Assembly (NCBI GenBank): GCA_964485855.1 | Contig: CAZAKI010000003.1 | Coordinates: 41,861-105,860 of the forward strand | Reading direction: 5' to 3' | DNA length: 64,000 bases | From: UBA993 sp964485855 | GTDB lineage: Bacteria > Bacillota > Dethiobacteria > DTU022 | In this document: positions 33,294 to 42,174 of the stretch, piece after piece | Numbering within the stretch: position 1 is the first letter of the stretch | Layout: the number at the start of each line of letters is the position of its first letter | Position numbers and translations under genes: made by a program | Notes under the pieces: model-generated | Seen by the model: the letters and a program-made list of their open reading frames with translations, nothing else | What the model was told of the DNA's origin: nothing | The model's database searches: none

Positions 33294-34067
33294 CTGAATT
33301 TTGAAAGATTTACAATCAGTGAACTAGCCGCCTTTCTAAATCAAAAGAAAGTGATTTCACCTGAAGAGGAAAAGGTGCTCAAAAATGATCGACGGCAGGG
33401 TGTTCAAGATCTGCTCGATCGTTTTTTTAGGATGCAAAATAACCTTCTAAAAGAAACAGAACGTCTGGAGAAAATGCTTTGGGAAGAAAATAAACTCCGG
33501 CAGCAAGGTTATTGTTTTATTGCCGGCCTTGATGAAGCAGGACGCGGTCCCCTTGCCGGTCCGGTTATGGCGGCAGCAGTAATTCTCAAACCGGGAACAA
33601 TAATTAAGCATTTGAATGATTCAAAGCAGCTTACGGCAAAAAGAAGGGAATTTCTTTTTGAAAAGATTGTTGTCGAAGCTCAGGCCTATGGTTTGGGTAG
33701 CGCTTCTCCGGAAGAGATCGATCGAACCAATATTCATGAGGCTTCTCTTCTGGCGATGAACAGAGCTCTTGAGAAGATGCCACAAAGACCGGACTATCTA
33801 TTAGTTGATGGTTTTACTCTTCGTTCTAACCCCTGTAAACAAAAGGCCATCATCCACGGTGATGAGATTTCGCTTTCAATCGCAGCTGCTTCAGTTTTAG
33901 CCAAAGTTGCCCGTGATGATTTAATGTTAAAACTGCATAAAACCTACCCTCAGTATGGATTTGACCGTAACAAAGGTTACGGAACTCTTGAGCATCGCCA
34001 GGCTATCGCTAAATATGGCTTATGCCCTGAACACCGCAAAACATTCAGGTTAAAAGAAAATAGCTAA
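33294..34067 (+). CDS. rnhB: Ribonuclease HII, probable CTG start
   Basis: Removes RNA from RNA-DNA hybrids and single ribonucleotides. Catalytic domain shows LDEAGRGPLAGPV (Asp, Glu), LLVDGF and the C-terminal GYGTLEHRQAIAKYG. The Firmicute N-terminal extension (about 65 residues, NFERFTISELAAFLNQ onward) continues upstream of the first ordinary start (GTG 33351), which has no ribosome binding site. The only candidate start before the in-frame stop at 33279 is CTG 33294, seven bases after GAGGAG, giving 257 residues, close to the 255 of Bacillus RnhB. Confidence 0.88.
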   Translation: MNFERFTISELAAFLNQKKVISPEEEKVLKNDRRQGVQDLLDRFFRMQNNLLKETERLEKMLWEENKLRQQGYCFIAGLDEAGRGPLAGPVMAAAVILKPGTIIKHLNDSKQLTAKRREFLFEKIVVEAQAYGLGSASPEEIDRTNIHEASLLAMNRALEKMPQRPDYLLVDGFTLRSNPCKQKAIIHGDEISLSIAAASVLAKVARDDLMLKLHKTYPQYGFDRNKGYGTLEHRQAIAKYGLCPEHRKTFRLKENS

Positions 34068-34089
34068 TCTTGAACTTGGGGTTGAAAAG

Positions 34090-34461
34090 ATGACTACGAG
34101 CAGGCAACTGGTTGGTAAAACCGGTGAAAAAGCAGCTAGGGATTATCTTGAGAAGCAGGGTTACCAGATTGTGGAGACCAATTATCGCTGCATGCTCGGA
34201 GAGCTGGATATTATTGCCCGGGAAGCGATTACCACTGTTTTTATTGAAGTACGCACAAAAACAGGTTTATCTTTTGGCAGTCCTGAAGAGTCGATAACAG
34301 TAGATAAGGCCAAGCGTTTAAAGCGCCTGGCTGCAAAATATTTGCAAGCTTATGGCCTGTCTGAAACTCCCAGTCGCATTGATCTGATTGCAGTTCAACT
34401 GGATAGAAACGATTTATCGGTCCTGGGGCTGAAGCAGATTAAGGGGATTTTATCCGGATAG
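34090..34461 (+). CDS. yraN: YraN family (UPF0102) nuclease-like protein
   Basis: 123 residues of the restriction-endonuclease-like UPF0102 family: GKTGEKAARDYLEKQGYQIVETNYR, then GELDIIA and VFIEVRTKT with the PD-(D/E)xK-type acidic residues. Usually next to rnhB and comM-like genes, as here. The molecular role is not established. Confidence 0.9.
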   Translation: MTTSRQLVGKTGEKAARDYLEKQGYQIVETNYRCMLGELDIIAREAITTVFIEVRTKTGLSFGSPEESITVDKAKRLKRLAAKYLQAYGLSETPSRIDLIAVQLDRNDLSVLGLKQIKGILSG

Positions 34462-34492
34462 ATTTTCTAGGGGGAAGGGGGTATTCATTACT

Positions 34493-34963
34493 GTGTTATA
34501 TATTGCAGTTGTCGGTGGAGCAAAATGCACAGAGGATGAGTATAATCTTGCTTTTTCAGTCGGAATGGAAATTGCACGCCAAAAGGCTGTTTTAGTGTGC
34601 GGAGGGGGATCAGGCGTGATGGAGGCGGCGGCAAAAGGTGTTTATCAAAGAGGGGGCACCACAATCGGAATACTGCCCGGTGAAAGCAATCAGTCTGGAA
34701 ACAGGTATCTAGCCTATACCATTGCTACCGGGATCGGGGAGGCGCGCAATGCCATTATTGCCAGAACTGCTGATGCTGTAATTGCTGTCGGTGGCGAATA
34801 CGGGACTCTTTCTGAAATGGCGCTCGCCTTAAAAATGGGTAAACCTGTAATCGGGTTAAAAAGTTGGTTTTTAATAGCACCCGGCCCACTCGACAAAAAA
34901 GTTCAAAAAGCAGACACAGCAAATGCGGCGGTTGAAAAGGCCATTTCGCTTATTGCTAACTAA
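34493..34963 (+). CDS. LOG-like Rossmann protein (TIGR00725 family)
   Basis: 156 residues related to the lysine decarboxylase-like/LOG family that includes cytokinin riboside monophosphate hydrolases: YIAVVGGAKC, VLVCGGGSGVMEAAAKGV, and GGEYGTLSEMALAL, the nucleotide-binding loop. Substrate unknown, probably a nucleotide or nucleoside derivative. GTG 34493 is used; GGGGG lies about ten bases upstream. It converges on comM with 17 bases between them and no visible terminator. Confidence 0.82.
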   Translation: MLYIAVVGGAKCTEDEYNLAFSVGMEIARQKAVLVCGGGSGVMEAAAKGVYQRGGTTIGILPGESNQSGNRYLAYTIATGIGEARNAIIARTADAVIAVGGEYGTLSEMALALKMGKPVIGLKSWFLIAPGPLDKKVQKADTANAAVEKAISLIAN

Positions 34964-34980
34964 AAACTGCTCGGCATTGA

Positions 34981-36513
34981 CTAAAGTTGTCGATCAAGGC
35001 TTCTGTACTGAACCGCTTCGGCAATATGGATGGTTTCGATCTGCTCAGCATTGGCCAGATCAGCTATCGTGCGGGCCACCTTGATAATTCGATCGTGAGC
35101 ACGCATCGAAAGCTTCAAGTTTTGAAAAGACTGATTCAGTAATTTACGGGCCTCTGTGTTCAGGGGACAGTACTTTTCAAAATGCCTGGACTGTAGCTGG
35201 GCGTTAGCGGTCACCCGGATTTTTTTAAAACGATCACGCTGAATAGCTCTTGCGTTTTCCACCCGGTTGCGAATAACTGCTGAAGGTTCGCCGTTTTCTT
35301 CCTGTAAAAGCCGGTCAAGTTTAATGGCAGGAACTTCAACCTGGAGATCAATCCTATCAATCAAGGGCCCGGATAGCTTCTGCCGGTAACGGAAGATCTG
35401 GGTTGGGCTGCAGCGACATTCTTGTCCGGGGTTACCGTAGTTACCACATGGGCAAGGATTCATTGAACCGACAAACATAAAATCAGCAGGGTAAGTAACG
35501 GTTGCTGCAACACGGGTCACAGTAACGATACGATCTTCCAAAGGTTGTCTTAAGGCCTCGAGCACTTCGCGATTATACTCGGGCAGTTCATCAAAAAAGA
35601 GAACCCCCCGGTGGGCTAAACTTACTTCACCAGGGCGAGGGTTTTTACCACCGCCGATAATGCCGGCAGTAGAGGCACTGTGATGAGGGCTGCGAAATGG
35701 CCGTTGGGCAAGCAGAGGTTTGCTTTTATCCAATTGGCCGGCCACACTGTGGATTCTTGTGATCTCAAGGATCTCATCTAAAGTAGGCGCAGGTAGAATT
35801 GAAGGCAACCTTCTGGCCAACATAGTTTTGCCGCTGCCTGGTGGACCGTAGAGCAGAAGGTTGTGCGAACCGGCTGCAGCTATCTCCAGGGCTCTTTTAG
35901 CTGTTTCTTGTCCTTTAACTTCAAAAAAATCAGTTTCAGTATTTTCAGTTATCCCGTCCTCAAAATTTGTCCACATCACTGATGGAATGCTTTCTGCTCC
36001 ACGCAAGTGGTTAACAACATGATCTAAGGATCTTACCGCTTTTATTTCGATCTCTCTCACCAGTGCTGCTTCAGTGCTGTTCACTGCAGGTAGGAAGAGG
36101 TTCTTATGCCGGTAACTTTCTTCTTCCAGAGAAAGCGCCATAGCCAGGGTACCATTAACTGCTCTCAGACTGCCATCTAGCGAAAGTTCACCAACAAAGA
36201 CTGAATTTTCCAGGTTTTCTGTTTTGGGAATTTGGTTGGTGGCGACCAGCAAGCCGATCGCGATTGCCAGATCAAAGGCGGATCCTTCTTTTTTCAGATC
36301 GGCTGGAGCCAGGTTGACTGTAATTCGGGAATAGGGAAAATCATAGCCACTGTTACGCACAGCGGCCCTGACCCGCTCCTTTGCTTCACGCACTGATGCA
36401 TCAGGCAGGCCAATTAGATCAAAAGCCGGCAATCCGTCGGCAATGTCTACTTCAATTTCTAAAGGGATACCTTTAATCCCGAGGATTGCGCAGGAATAAA
36501 CTTTTGCCAGCAT
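34981..36513 (-). CDS. comM: ComM/YifB Mg-chelatase-like AAA ATPase
   Basis: 510-residue AAA+ protein; ComM is a hexameric helicase that promotes branch migration during transformation. Visible: N-terminal ChlI-like domain (IEVDIADGLPAFDLIGLPD), Walker A GPPGSGKTMLARRLP (about 221-235), FRSPHHSAST, Walker B VLFFDELPE, a Cys cluster NPCPCGNYGNPGQECRC, and a C-terminal lid with SMRAHDRIIKVARTIADL. GGAGG lies upstream of ATG. Together with dprA at 41 kb it hints at DNA uptake or general recombination. Confidence 0.94.
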   Translation of the reverse strand: MLAKVYSCAILGIKGIPLEIEVDIADGLPAFDLIGLPDASVREAKERVRAAVRNSGYDFPYSRITVNLAPADLKKEGSAFDLAIAIGLLVATNQIPKTENLENSVFVGELSLDGSLRAVNGTLAMALSLEEESYRHKNLFLPAVNSTEAALVREIEIKAVRSLDHVVNHLRGAESIPSVMWTNFEDGITENTETDFFEVKGQETAKRALEIAAAGSHNLLLYGPPGSGKTMLARRLPSILPAPTLDEILEITRIHSVAGQLDKSKPLLAQRPFRSPHHSASTAGIIGGGKNPRPGEVSLAHRGVLFFDELPEYNREVLEALRQPLEDRIVTVTRVAATVTYPADFMFVGSMNPCPCGNYGNPGQECRCSPTQIFRYRQKLSGPLIDRIDLQVEVPAIKLDRLLQEENGEPSAVIRNRVENARAIQRDRFKKIRVTANAQLQSRHFEKYCPLNTEARKLLNQSFQNLKLSMRAHDRIIKVARTIADLANAEQIETIHIAEAVQYRSLDRQL

Positions 36514-36676
36514 CAGGCGGCCTCCTTCATTGCTGCGATTAGAACCGTGATCATTGCTTTGACTGTTATAATTAATTCAGCAGTTATTTTGATTTACCTG
36601 CTCTTTTTTATAGTTTTGGTGAAAGTTTTGAGCATCAATAATGCGGGATTGTTTATTTTCTTGCAAAAGGATTCTA

Positions 36677-36685
36677 TGTTATAAT
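36677..36685 (+). promoter_or_regulatory. Extended -10 promoter of the rubredoxin gene
   Basis: TGTTATAAT (TG 36677-36678, TATAAT 36680-36685), with a weak TTTCTT at 17 bases. Start near 36692. Confidence 0.6.
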
Positions 36686-36688
36686 TTC

Positions 36689-36699
36689 TTATAATATAA
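36689..36699. promoter_or_regulatory. Operator-like inverted repeat at rubredoxin start site
   Basis: TTATA-A-TATAA (36689-36699), directly after the -10 box, inside a longer AT-rich dyad. It recalls the half-sites of Fur/PerR-type boxes but is shorter than the 7-1-7 consensus; plain AT-richness could also explain it. Confidence 0.3.
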
Positions 36700-36759
36700 A
36701 AAATTATATAACCATCATAAAGCAGAGTTTTATTCTAATCCTGAAAGGAGGAAATGTAA

Positions 36760-36918
36760 TTGGATAAATGGGAATGCCAGGTGTGCGGTTATGTTTATGA
36801 CCCGGCCGAAGGAGACAGTGATGGCGGGGTTGCCCCGGGCACTGCATTTGAAGATCTTCCCGATGACTGGGTTTGTCCTGTCTGCGGCGTTGGTAAAGAA
36901 GAGTTCGCAAAACTATAA
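36760..36918 (+). CDS. Rubredoxin
   Basis: Small iron electron carrier, typical of anaerobes and used in oxygen and peroxide detoxification. 52 residues with the two iron-binding pairs CQVCGYVYDP and CPVCGVGK and the core GVAPGTAFEDLPDDWVCP. Start is TTG 36760, eight bases behind AAAGGAGG. Single-gene unit with its own promoter and terminator; redox partners are not in the window. Confidence 0.95.
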   Translation: MDKWECQVCGYVYDPAEGDSDGGVAPGTAFEDLPDDWVCPVCGVGKEEFAKL

Positions 36919-36947
36919 AATATTTAAGACTATCGCAAACATTATGA

Positions 36948-36985
36948 ACGGGAGGTTTTTTTCTACCTCCCGTCATTTTATTTTT
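36948..36985 (+). terminator. Terminator after rubredoxin
   Basis: ACGGGAGGT (36948-36956) pairs with ACCTCCCGT (36965-36973), T-rich loop, followed by CATTTTATTTTTA. Confidence 0.75.
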
Positions 36986-37149
36986 ATGCGATTATATTTC
37001 GTTGACTGCCAATGACAATTACTGTTGATCAGTAAAATAGAAGCAGGAGTTTAGTTGAAATTAATGCTCCTTGCTGGCGGCATTGGAGTGGATATGTTAT
37101 GATTCGCCTGATTGTTAAATCGTCTATTTGTTTAGAGAGGATTGACTAA

Positions 37150-39126
37150 TTGAACGGATCTGAATTTTATTCTAGGAGTATGCAAAACCCTGACCCAAAG
37201 TGGATTGGGCTGCTGGAGAAAGAACTCAATCAAGCCCAGTTCGAATTTGCCACAGCTGATGAAAAGGCGTTGCTCGGGCTGGCCGGACCCGGATCAGGAA
37301 AAACCAGAGCCCTAGTTTATCGGGCTGCCCACCTGATTCAGTGCGGAATACATCCTGAAGAGTTGATGCTGCTGACCTTTACCAACAAGGCTGCCGGCGA
37401 AATGAAGGAACGCTTGGAAACCCTGATTGGTTTTTTACCGAAACGTTTGTGGGCCGGAACTTTTCACAGTATTGGGGCACGAATATTAAGAACCAATGCT
37501 ACCCTGATCGGTCGGACAGCAAATTTTACAATCATGGATGAAGACGACAGCCGGATTATCTTAAAACAAATCCTCAGTAACCAGGAGGTTTGTGACGAAG
37601 ACCGGAAGCTGATCATGCAACGCAACTTACTGGGTAGGATGATCAGCCAGGCTCGTAACTCGGGTCTCTCAATCAGGGAAGTGATGGAAGAATTCTACCC
37701 CTACCGGCTTGAATATCTTGAGATTATTACAAAAACTGCGGAACTTTACGAACAGAAAAAACTTGAAACTAATGCCTTTGATTTTGATGATCTGCTTTTA
37801 TGTTGGTTGGATCTCTTTGAGCGCTTTCCGCAGATCAGCGATCATTATTGCCAAAGAGTTAGACATCTCTTAGTTGACGAATTTCAGGATACCAATTTGA
37901 TCCAAGCTCGGATTATCGACCTTTTTTCCGGGACCTCATCGATCTGTGTGGTTGGAGACGATGCCCAGTCTATTTATGCATTTCGCTATGCCCAGATCGG
38001 TAACATCCTTTCATTTCCGGAGAAGTATGCAGATTGCCTTTTGGTGAGGATGGAAAAAAACTATCGTAGCACTCCGGAGATTGTTGAACTGGCTAATTGT
38101 TCGATCCGCCATAATCAGGAACAGCTACCGAAGAAGCTTTACTCTGATAATCCCGCCGGTGATAAACCGGTAATCGCCAGGGTTTGTGATGCCAGGCAGG
38201 AAGCCGCTTTTGTTCTGCAAAACATCTGGGAATTGCAACACACTTTTTCCATCCCTCCGGAAGAGATTGCCGTTTTATATCGCAGTTCTTATCTAACGCC
38301 GGAGATCGAATTTGCCTTAGCGCGCAAGGGCATCAGTTACCAGACATTTGGTGGGGTGAAATTTTTTCAAAAAGCACAAATCAAGGACTTACTGGCTTAC
38401 CTTAAAGTGATCTACAACTCCCGGGACGAAAACTCCTGGCGGCGCATAGCCACTATGCAACAGGGTTTGGGCCCAACTTCATTTGATAAGCTTTGGACTA
38501 AACTAAAAAAACAGCCTGATCCGCTGGCAGCAGCTTTGAGTGGAGAGTATCAGCCTTCGAGAGGAAAAGCTGGATGGGCATCGCTGCTTAGTACCCTGAA
38601 ACAACTTCTTAACCTGGGGCCGGAAGATGTTCCCCAGCTGATTACGACAGTGATGGATTACACTTATGATGCAATTCTTAAACAGAAATATCCCGATCAG
38701 TATCTAGAACGACTGGGTGGCCTTGAAAGACTGGCTATTTATGCCGAGCGATTTGAATCTCTTGCCCAGTTTCTTGAGTCACTGATTTTGGAAGAATCGG
38801 TTTTTGCCGATTCTGAAGGCGGGTTTACCCCAGGACAGCTAACCCTTTCAACCATTCACAGTGCAAAAGGCAAAGAGTGGGAAGCAGTATTTATCGTTGG
38901 TATGAACCAGGGGCATTTTCCATCCCAGAGATTTGATGACAGTAACTTAGCTGAGGAGAGACGTCTCTTTTACGTTGCGGCTACCAGGGCCCGCCGGTAT
39001 TTGATGATGTCAACTTACCGCGAAGATTACCGTAATTATGGCGCTGTTTCAGAAGGTCCTTCAATCTTCCTGCGAGAGCTTCCGCCTGATTGCTACCGGC
39101 TGGTTGATTATGACAGCGGCTTCTAA
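37150..39126 (+). CDS. UvrD/Rep-type DNA helicase
   Basis: Superfamily 1A 3'-5' helicase, 658 residues. Motifs in order: Q motif LNQAQFEF, Walker A AGPGSGKTRAL, GTFHSIGARIL, Walker B VDEFQDTN, VVGDDAQSIYAFRYA, NYRSTPEI, STIHSAKGKEWEAVFIVG and RRLFYVAATRARRYL. It is shorter than PcrA (about 740) and lacks a recognisable C-terminal RNA-polymerase-binding tail, so I leave the symbol open. TTG 37150 lies eight bases behind GAGAGGA. Confidence 0.92.
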   Translation: MNGSEFYSRSMQNPDPKWIGLLEKELNQAQFEFATADEKALLGLAGPGSGKTRALVYRAAHLIQCGIHPEELMLLTFTNKAAGEMKERLETLIGFLPKRLWAGTFHSIGARILRTNATLIGRTANFTIMDEDDSRIILKQILSNQEVCDEDRKLIMQRNLLGRMISQARNSGLSIREVMEEFYPYRLEYLEIITKTAELYEQKKLETNAFDFDDLLLCWLDLFERFPQISDHYCQRVRHLLVDEFQDTNLIQARIIDLFSGTSSICVVGDDAQSIYAFRYAQIGNILSFPEKYADCLLVRMEKNYRSTPEIVELANCSIRHNQEQLPKKLYSDNPAGDKPVIARVCDARQEAAFVLQNIWELQHTFSIPPEEIAVLYRSSYLTPEIEFALARKGISYQTFGGVKFFQKAQIKDLLAYLKVIYNSRDENSWRRIATMQQGLGPTSFDKLWTKLKKQPDPLAAALSGEYQPSRGKAGWASLLSTLKQLLNLGPEDVPQLITTVMDYTYDAILKQKYPDQYLERLGGLERLAIYAERFESLAQFLESLILEESVFADSEGGFTPGQLTLSTIHSAKGKEWEAVFIVGMNQGHFPSQRFDDSNLAEERRLFYVAATRARRYLMMSTYREDYRNYGAVSEGPSIFLRELPPDCYRLVDYDSGF

Positions 39127-39144
39127 TTTCAGCTTTGGCTAGAA

Positions 39145-39174
39145 TAGACATTAGCTGAACAGGTGTAGTATAAT
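39145..39174 (+). promoter_or_regulatory. Promoter of cimA
   Basis: TAGACA (39145-39150), 18-base spacer, perfect TATAAT (39169-39174). The leader to cimA is about 35 bases, too short for a T-box or similar element. Confidence 0.55.
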
Positions 39175-39213
39175 ACCTTTTAATTTTATGTCCCAAAGAT
39201 CATTGGAGGAATA

Positions 39214-40848
39214 ATGATGCAGAAAGTTGACATCTACGATACAACATTAAGAGACGGTTCACAACGTGAAGGTGTTTCGCTATCTGTAGCCGATAAAATT
39301 AAGATCACTGAAAAGTTGGATCAATTTGGGATTGATTATATCGAAGGTGGTTGGCCTGGTTCAAATCCGAAAGATATTGATTATTTCAGGCGGGCGTCAA
39401 AAATAAAATTAAAGCATGCCAGATTATGTGCTTTTAGCAGTACACGCAGGCCGGGTGTCCATATAGAAGAGGATCAGAATATTCGTGCCCTGGTTGAATC
39501 AAACACCGGTACCGTAACGATATTTGGCAAAAGCTGGGATTTTCATGTTCACGATGCCCTGAAAACGACCTTGAAAGAGAACCTGTTGATGATTAGCGAT
39601 ACTGTTAAGTATTTAAAAAATCATCGCCGACAGGTTTTTTTCGATGCAGAACATTTTTTTGATGGCTACAAAGCAAATCCGGAATATGCCTTGGCAACAC
39701 TTGAAGCTGCTGCAGTGGCAGGTGCTGATCTGCTAGTTCTCTGTGACACAAACGGTGGATTGATGCCCTGGGAGCTTAAGGCGATCATGACTGCTGTCAA
39801 GGAGAAGGTCGATATTCCGCTTGGGATTCACGTTCACGATGATGCCGGGATGGCCACTGCTAATTCTTTGATTGCGGTCTGTGAAGGTGCAGTACAGGTT
39901 CACGGCACGATTAATGGTTATGGTGAGCGGTGCGGTAATGCTAACCTTTGTACTATCATTCCCAATCTACAGCTGAAGATGGGATTGTCTCTGGTTACAG
40001 AAGAGCAGCTTAAGGGTTTAACAAAAATGTCTCGCTTTATTGCCGAGCTGGTGAATATTGCACCCGCGGAACAGCAGCCCTATGTTGGCTACAATGCTTT
40101 TGCCCATAAAGGCGGGATTCATATCGATGCTGTCAGCAAAAAGCCGGCTACCTACGAACATGCTGATCCCTCAGCGGTTGGTAACCGGAGAAGGATCCTG
40201 GTATCCGAACTTGCCGGACGCAGTAGTATCAGTCTGAAAACAGCAGGAAATAGCATTCAACTTGACAAAGACCGTCCGGAAACCGCTTCGGTCCTGCAAC
40301 GTATTAAGGAAATGGAGCATTATGGATATCAATTTGAGGGTGCTGAAGGTTCTTTTGAGCTTCTAGTCTTGAAAATGATGAAGGCTTATCAACCTCTCTT
40401 TAAACTGGAAGGTTTTCGGTTGATTATTGAGAAACGTGAAAACGGACAGCTTTATTCTGAAGCAACAATAAAGGTCAGGGTTGGCGATGTACAGGTTCAC
40501 ACCGCAGCCGAGGGAAATGGCCCGGTCAATGCTCTTGACCATGCCCTCAGAAAAGCGCTGGAGGACATCTATCCCGCTCTGAAAAAAATTCGCTTAACGG
40601 ATTTCAGGGTGAGGGTTATCGATGGAGTTGATGGAACAGGCGCTCAGGTCAGGGTATTGATCGAATCAAGAGATGAAGAAATTAGCTGGGGGACGGTTGG
40701 TGTATCGCCTAATATTATAGAAGCCAGCTGGATCGCCTTGGTTGACAGTCTGGAGTATGGACTGCTCTTCCGAAAGTTACCTGAATTTACAGAAGCCCGC
40801 AAGGTTTTGGAACAATTAAAAGGTGAAGGATTAATATCTTTATCTTGA
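39214..40848 (+). CDS. cimA: Citramalate synthase
   Basis: Condenses pyruvate and acetyl-CoA to (R)-citramalate, the first step of the threonine-independent isoleucine route. 544 residues: HMGL-like TIM barrel with DTTLRDGSQREGVSLS, HVHDDAGMATANS and NGYGERCGNANL, then a C-terminal regulatory domain. The long form and GWPGSNPKD segment fit the CimA branch rather than LeuA; substrate is inferred. ATG 39214 and ATG 39217 are both near GGAGG; the second has the better spacing. Confidence 0.9.
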   Translation: MMQKVDIYDTTLRDGSQREGVSLSVADKIKITEKLDQFGIDYIEGGWPGSNPKDIDYFRRASKIKLKHARLCAFSSTRRPGVHIEEDQNIRALVESNTGTVTIFGKSWDFHVHDALKTTLKENLLMISDTVKYLKNHRRQVFFDAEHFFDGYKANPEYALATLEAAAVAGADLLVLCDTNGGLMPWELKAIMTAVKEKVDIPLGIHVHDDAGMATANSLIAVCEGAVQVHGTINGYGERCGNANLCTIIPNLQLKMGLSLVTEEQLKGLTKMSRFIAELVNIAPAEQQPYVGYNAFAHKGGIHIDAVSKKPATYEHADPSAVGNRRRILVSELAGRSSISLKTAGNSIQLDKDRPETASVLQRIKEMEHYGYQFEGAEGSFELLVLKMMKAYQPLFKLEGFRLIIEKRENGQLYSEATIKVRVGDVQVHTAAEGNGPVNALDHALRKALEDIYPALKKIRLTDFRVRVIDGVDGTGAQVRVLIESRDEEISWGTVGVSPNIIEASWIALVDSLEYGLLFRKLPEFTEARKVLEQLKGEGLISLS

Positions 40849-40875
40849 TCAAAACTGTAAGGGGTATCAAGCAGA

Positions 40876-41001
40876 TTGAAAGATAAGGAACTGCGTAGTA
40901 TTCTTTTTAAACTTTCCAGTGCTAATGATTTGCAAAACGCTGTCAGACTCCTAGAAAAACTGCTGACAAATCCATGGCCGGTTCAAAAGGATAACTACTA
41001 A
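40876..41001 (+). CDS. Candidate 41-residue protein between cimA and dprA
   Basis: TTG 40876 opens a 42-codon frame, with AAGGGG about eleven bases upstream. The peptide is helical and amphipathic (KELRSILFKLSSANDLQNAV, then LLEKLLTNPW). It fills the cimA-dprA gap and stops 14 bases before dprA. The L..L..S...L...LLE.LLT pattern faintly recalls the start of the TrpR/YerC domain, so it might be a remnant; no firm family. Confidence 0.45.
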   Translation: MKDKELRSILFKLSSANDLQNAVRLLEKLLTNPWPVQKDNY

Positions 41002-41015
41002 AGGATATCTACTAA

Positions 41016-42116
41016 ATGAAAAATAGCTACGGATCTGAACTTATCTATCTAAATGCCCTTAATTGTATCTCTAACCTTGGAGTAAGACGGATCAAGGTTC
41101 TCCTTGATTGCTTTGGTCAAGCCGAGACGGTCTGGGCTGCTTCCCTTGATGAAATCGATGCTGTTCTGAATCTAAAAGGTGGCTTCGAACAACTGCGGAA
41201 GGAAAAAGAAGCACTGGATCCGGAGAAAGAGTGGCTGCTTTTAGAAGAAAAAGGCATTAAAGCGATAGCACCGTTTATGGATGATTATCCTACACTTTTG
41301 AAAGAAATCAATCATGTTCCACCGATTCTCTACTATCGTGGCAATCTTGAAATATTTAATCAGCCTGCAGTTGCCATCGTCGGCAGTCGCCGGTGCACAT
41401 TTTATGGACAGGAAGTTGCTCATAAATTGGCTTTCGAACTAGCCTCTGCCGGTGTTGTCATAGTCAGCGGGATGGCTCTCGGTATTGACACGGCTGCACA
41501 CCGTGGGGCTTTAGAATCTTCCGGTTACACAGCGGCAGTTCTTGGCTGCAGCCTTGATTGCTGTTACCCGCCTGGCAATCAGGAACTGATGGAACAAATA
41601 TCATCTTGCGGAGTTATTATCAGTGAATTTTCTTTAGGGACTGAACCTCTGCCGTTTAATTTTCCCCAGCGAAATCGAATCATCAGCGGCCTATCGCTTG
41701 GCACTATCGTTGTTGAAGCAACAGCAAAAAGCGGCTCATTAATTACGGCGAACTATGCCCTGGAACAAAACCGGGAAGTATTTGCCGTGCCCGGTAATAT
41801 TGGGTCCCCCTACAGCAGGGGTTGTCACCGTTTAATCAAAGATGGAGCAAAGCTGGTTGAATCGGCAGCAGATGTATTTGAAGAACTTGCCTTAGATCAT
41901 GTGCTGGAAGAACAACAGTCGTTCGGCTTTCCTGAAGAGAGCTTAAGTGAGGCTGAAAGCAAACTGTTAAATATAATCCCCTATCAGCAGCTGCATATCG
42001 ATAATCTTATCCGCTTAAGTGGTCTCAGTGCTGCCGAGGCCAGTGCTTTATTATTATCTCTTGAGATGAAAAAACAGATTCGTCAGACGCCAGGGAAATA
42101 TTTTTGCCGGATTTGA
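41016..42116 (+). CDS. dprA: DNA-processing protein DprA (Smf)
   Basis: Loads RecA on single-stranded DNA taken up in transformation; also common in non-competent bacteria. 366 residues: N-terminal helix-hairpin-helix-like part (NLGVRRIKVLLDCFG), Rossmann core with AIVGSRRCTFYG, VSGMALGIDTAAHRGAL, PLPFNFPQRNRIISGLS and KSGSLITANYALEQ, then a winged-helix-like C-terminus (QLHIDNLIRLSGLSAAEASA). Followed by topA, a usual pairing. Confidence 0.95.
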   Translation: MKNSYGSELIYLNALNCISNLGVRRIKVLLDCFGQAETVWAASLDEIDAVLNLKGGFEQLRKEKEALDPEKEWLLLEEKGIKAIAPFMDDYPTLLKEINHVPPILYYRGNLEIFNQPAVAIVGSRRCTFYGQEVAHKLAFELASAGVVIVSGMALGIDTAAHRGALESSGYTAAVLGCSLDCCYPPGNQELMEQISSCGVIISEFSLGTEPLPFNFPQRNRIISGLSLGTIVVEATAKSGSLITANYALEQNREVFAVPGNIGSPYSRGCHRLIKDGAKLVESAADVFEELALDHVLEEQQSFGFPEESLSEAESKLLNIIPYQQLHIDNLIRLSGLSAAEASALLLSLEMKKQIRQTPGKYFCRI

Positions 42117-42131
42117 CAAGTGTGATAGAAT
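42104..42131 (+). promoter_or_regulatory. Putative promoter of topA
   Basis: TTGCCG (42104-42109), 16-base spacer, extended -10 TGATAGAAT (hexamer 42126-42131). It overlaps the dprA stop codon. Confidence 0.4.
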
Positions 42132-42174
42132 ACCTTGCGGAGATTGATTTCTATCCTCGGGGAGGAAGCAATAG

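Noticed and set aside
33351..33353. GTG 33351 as rnhB start
   Set aside because: No Shine-Dalgarno sequence and it removes part of the conserved N-terminal extension; kept only as fallback to CTG 33294.
36704..36976. A 90-codon minus-strand frame across the rubredoxin gene
   Set aside because: Antisense shadow of rubredoxin and its terminator; no ribosome binding site and no recognisable family, whereas the plus strand has perfect rubredoxin motifs.
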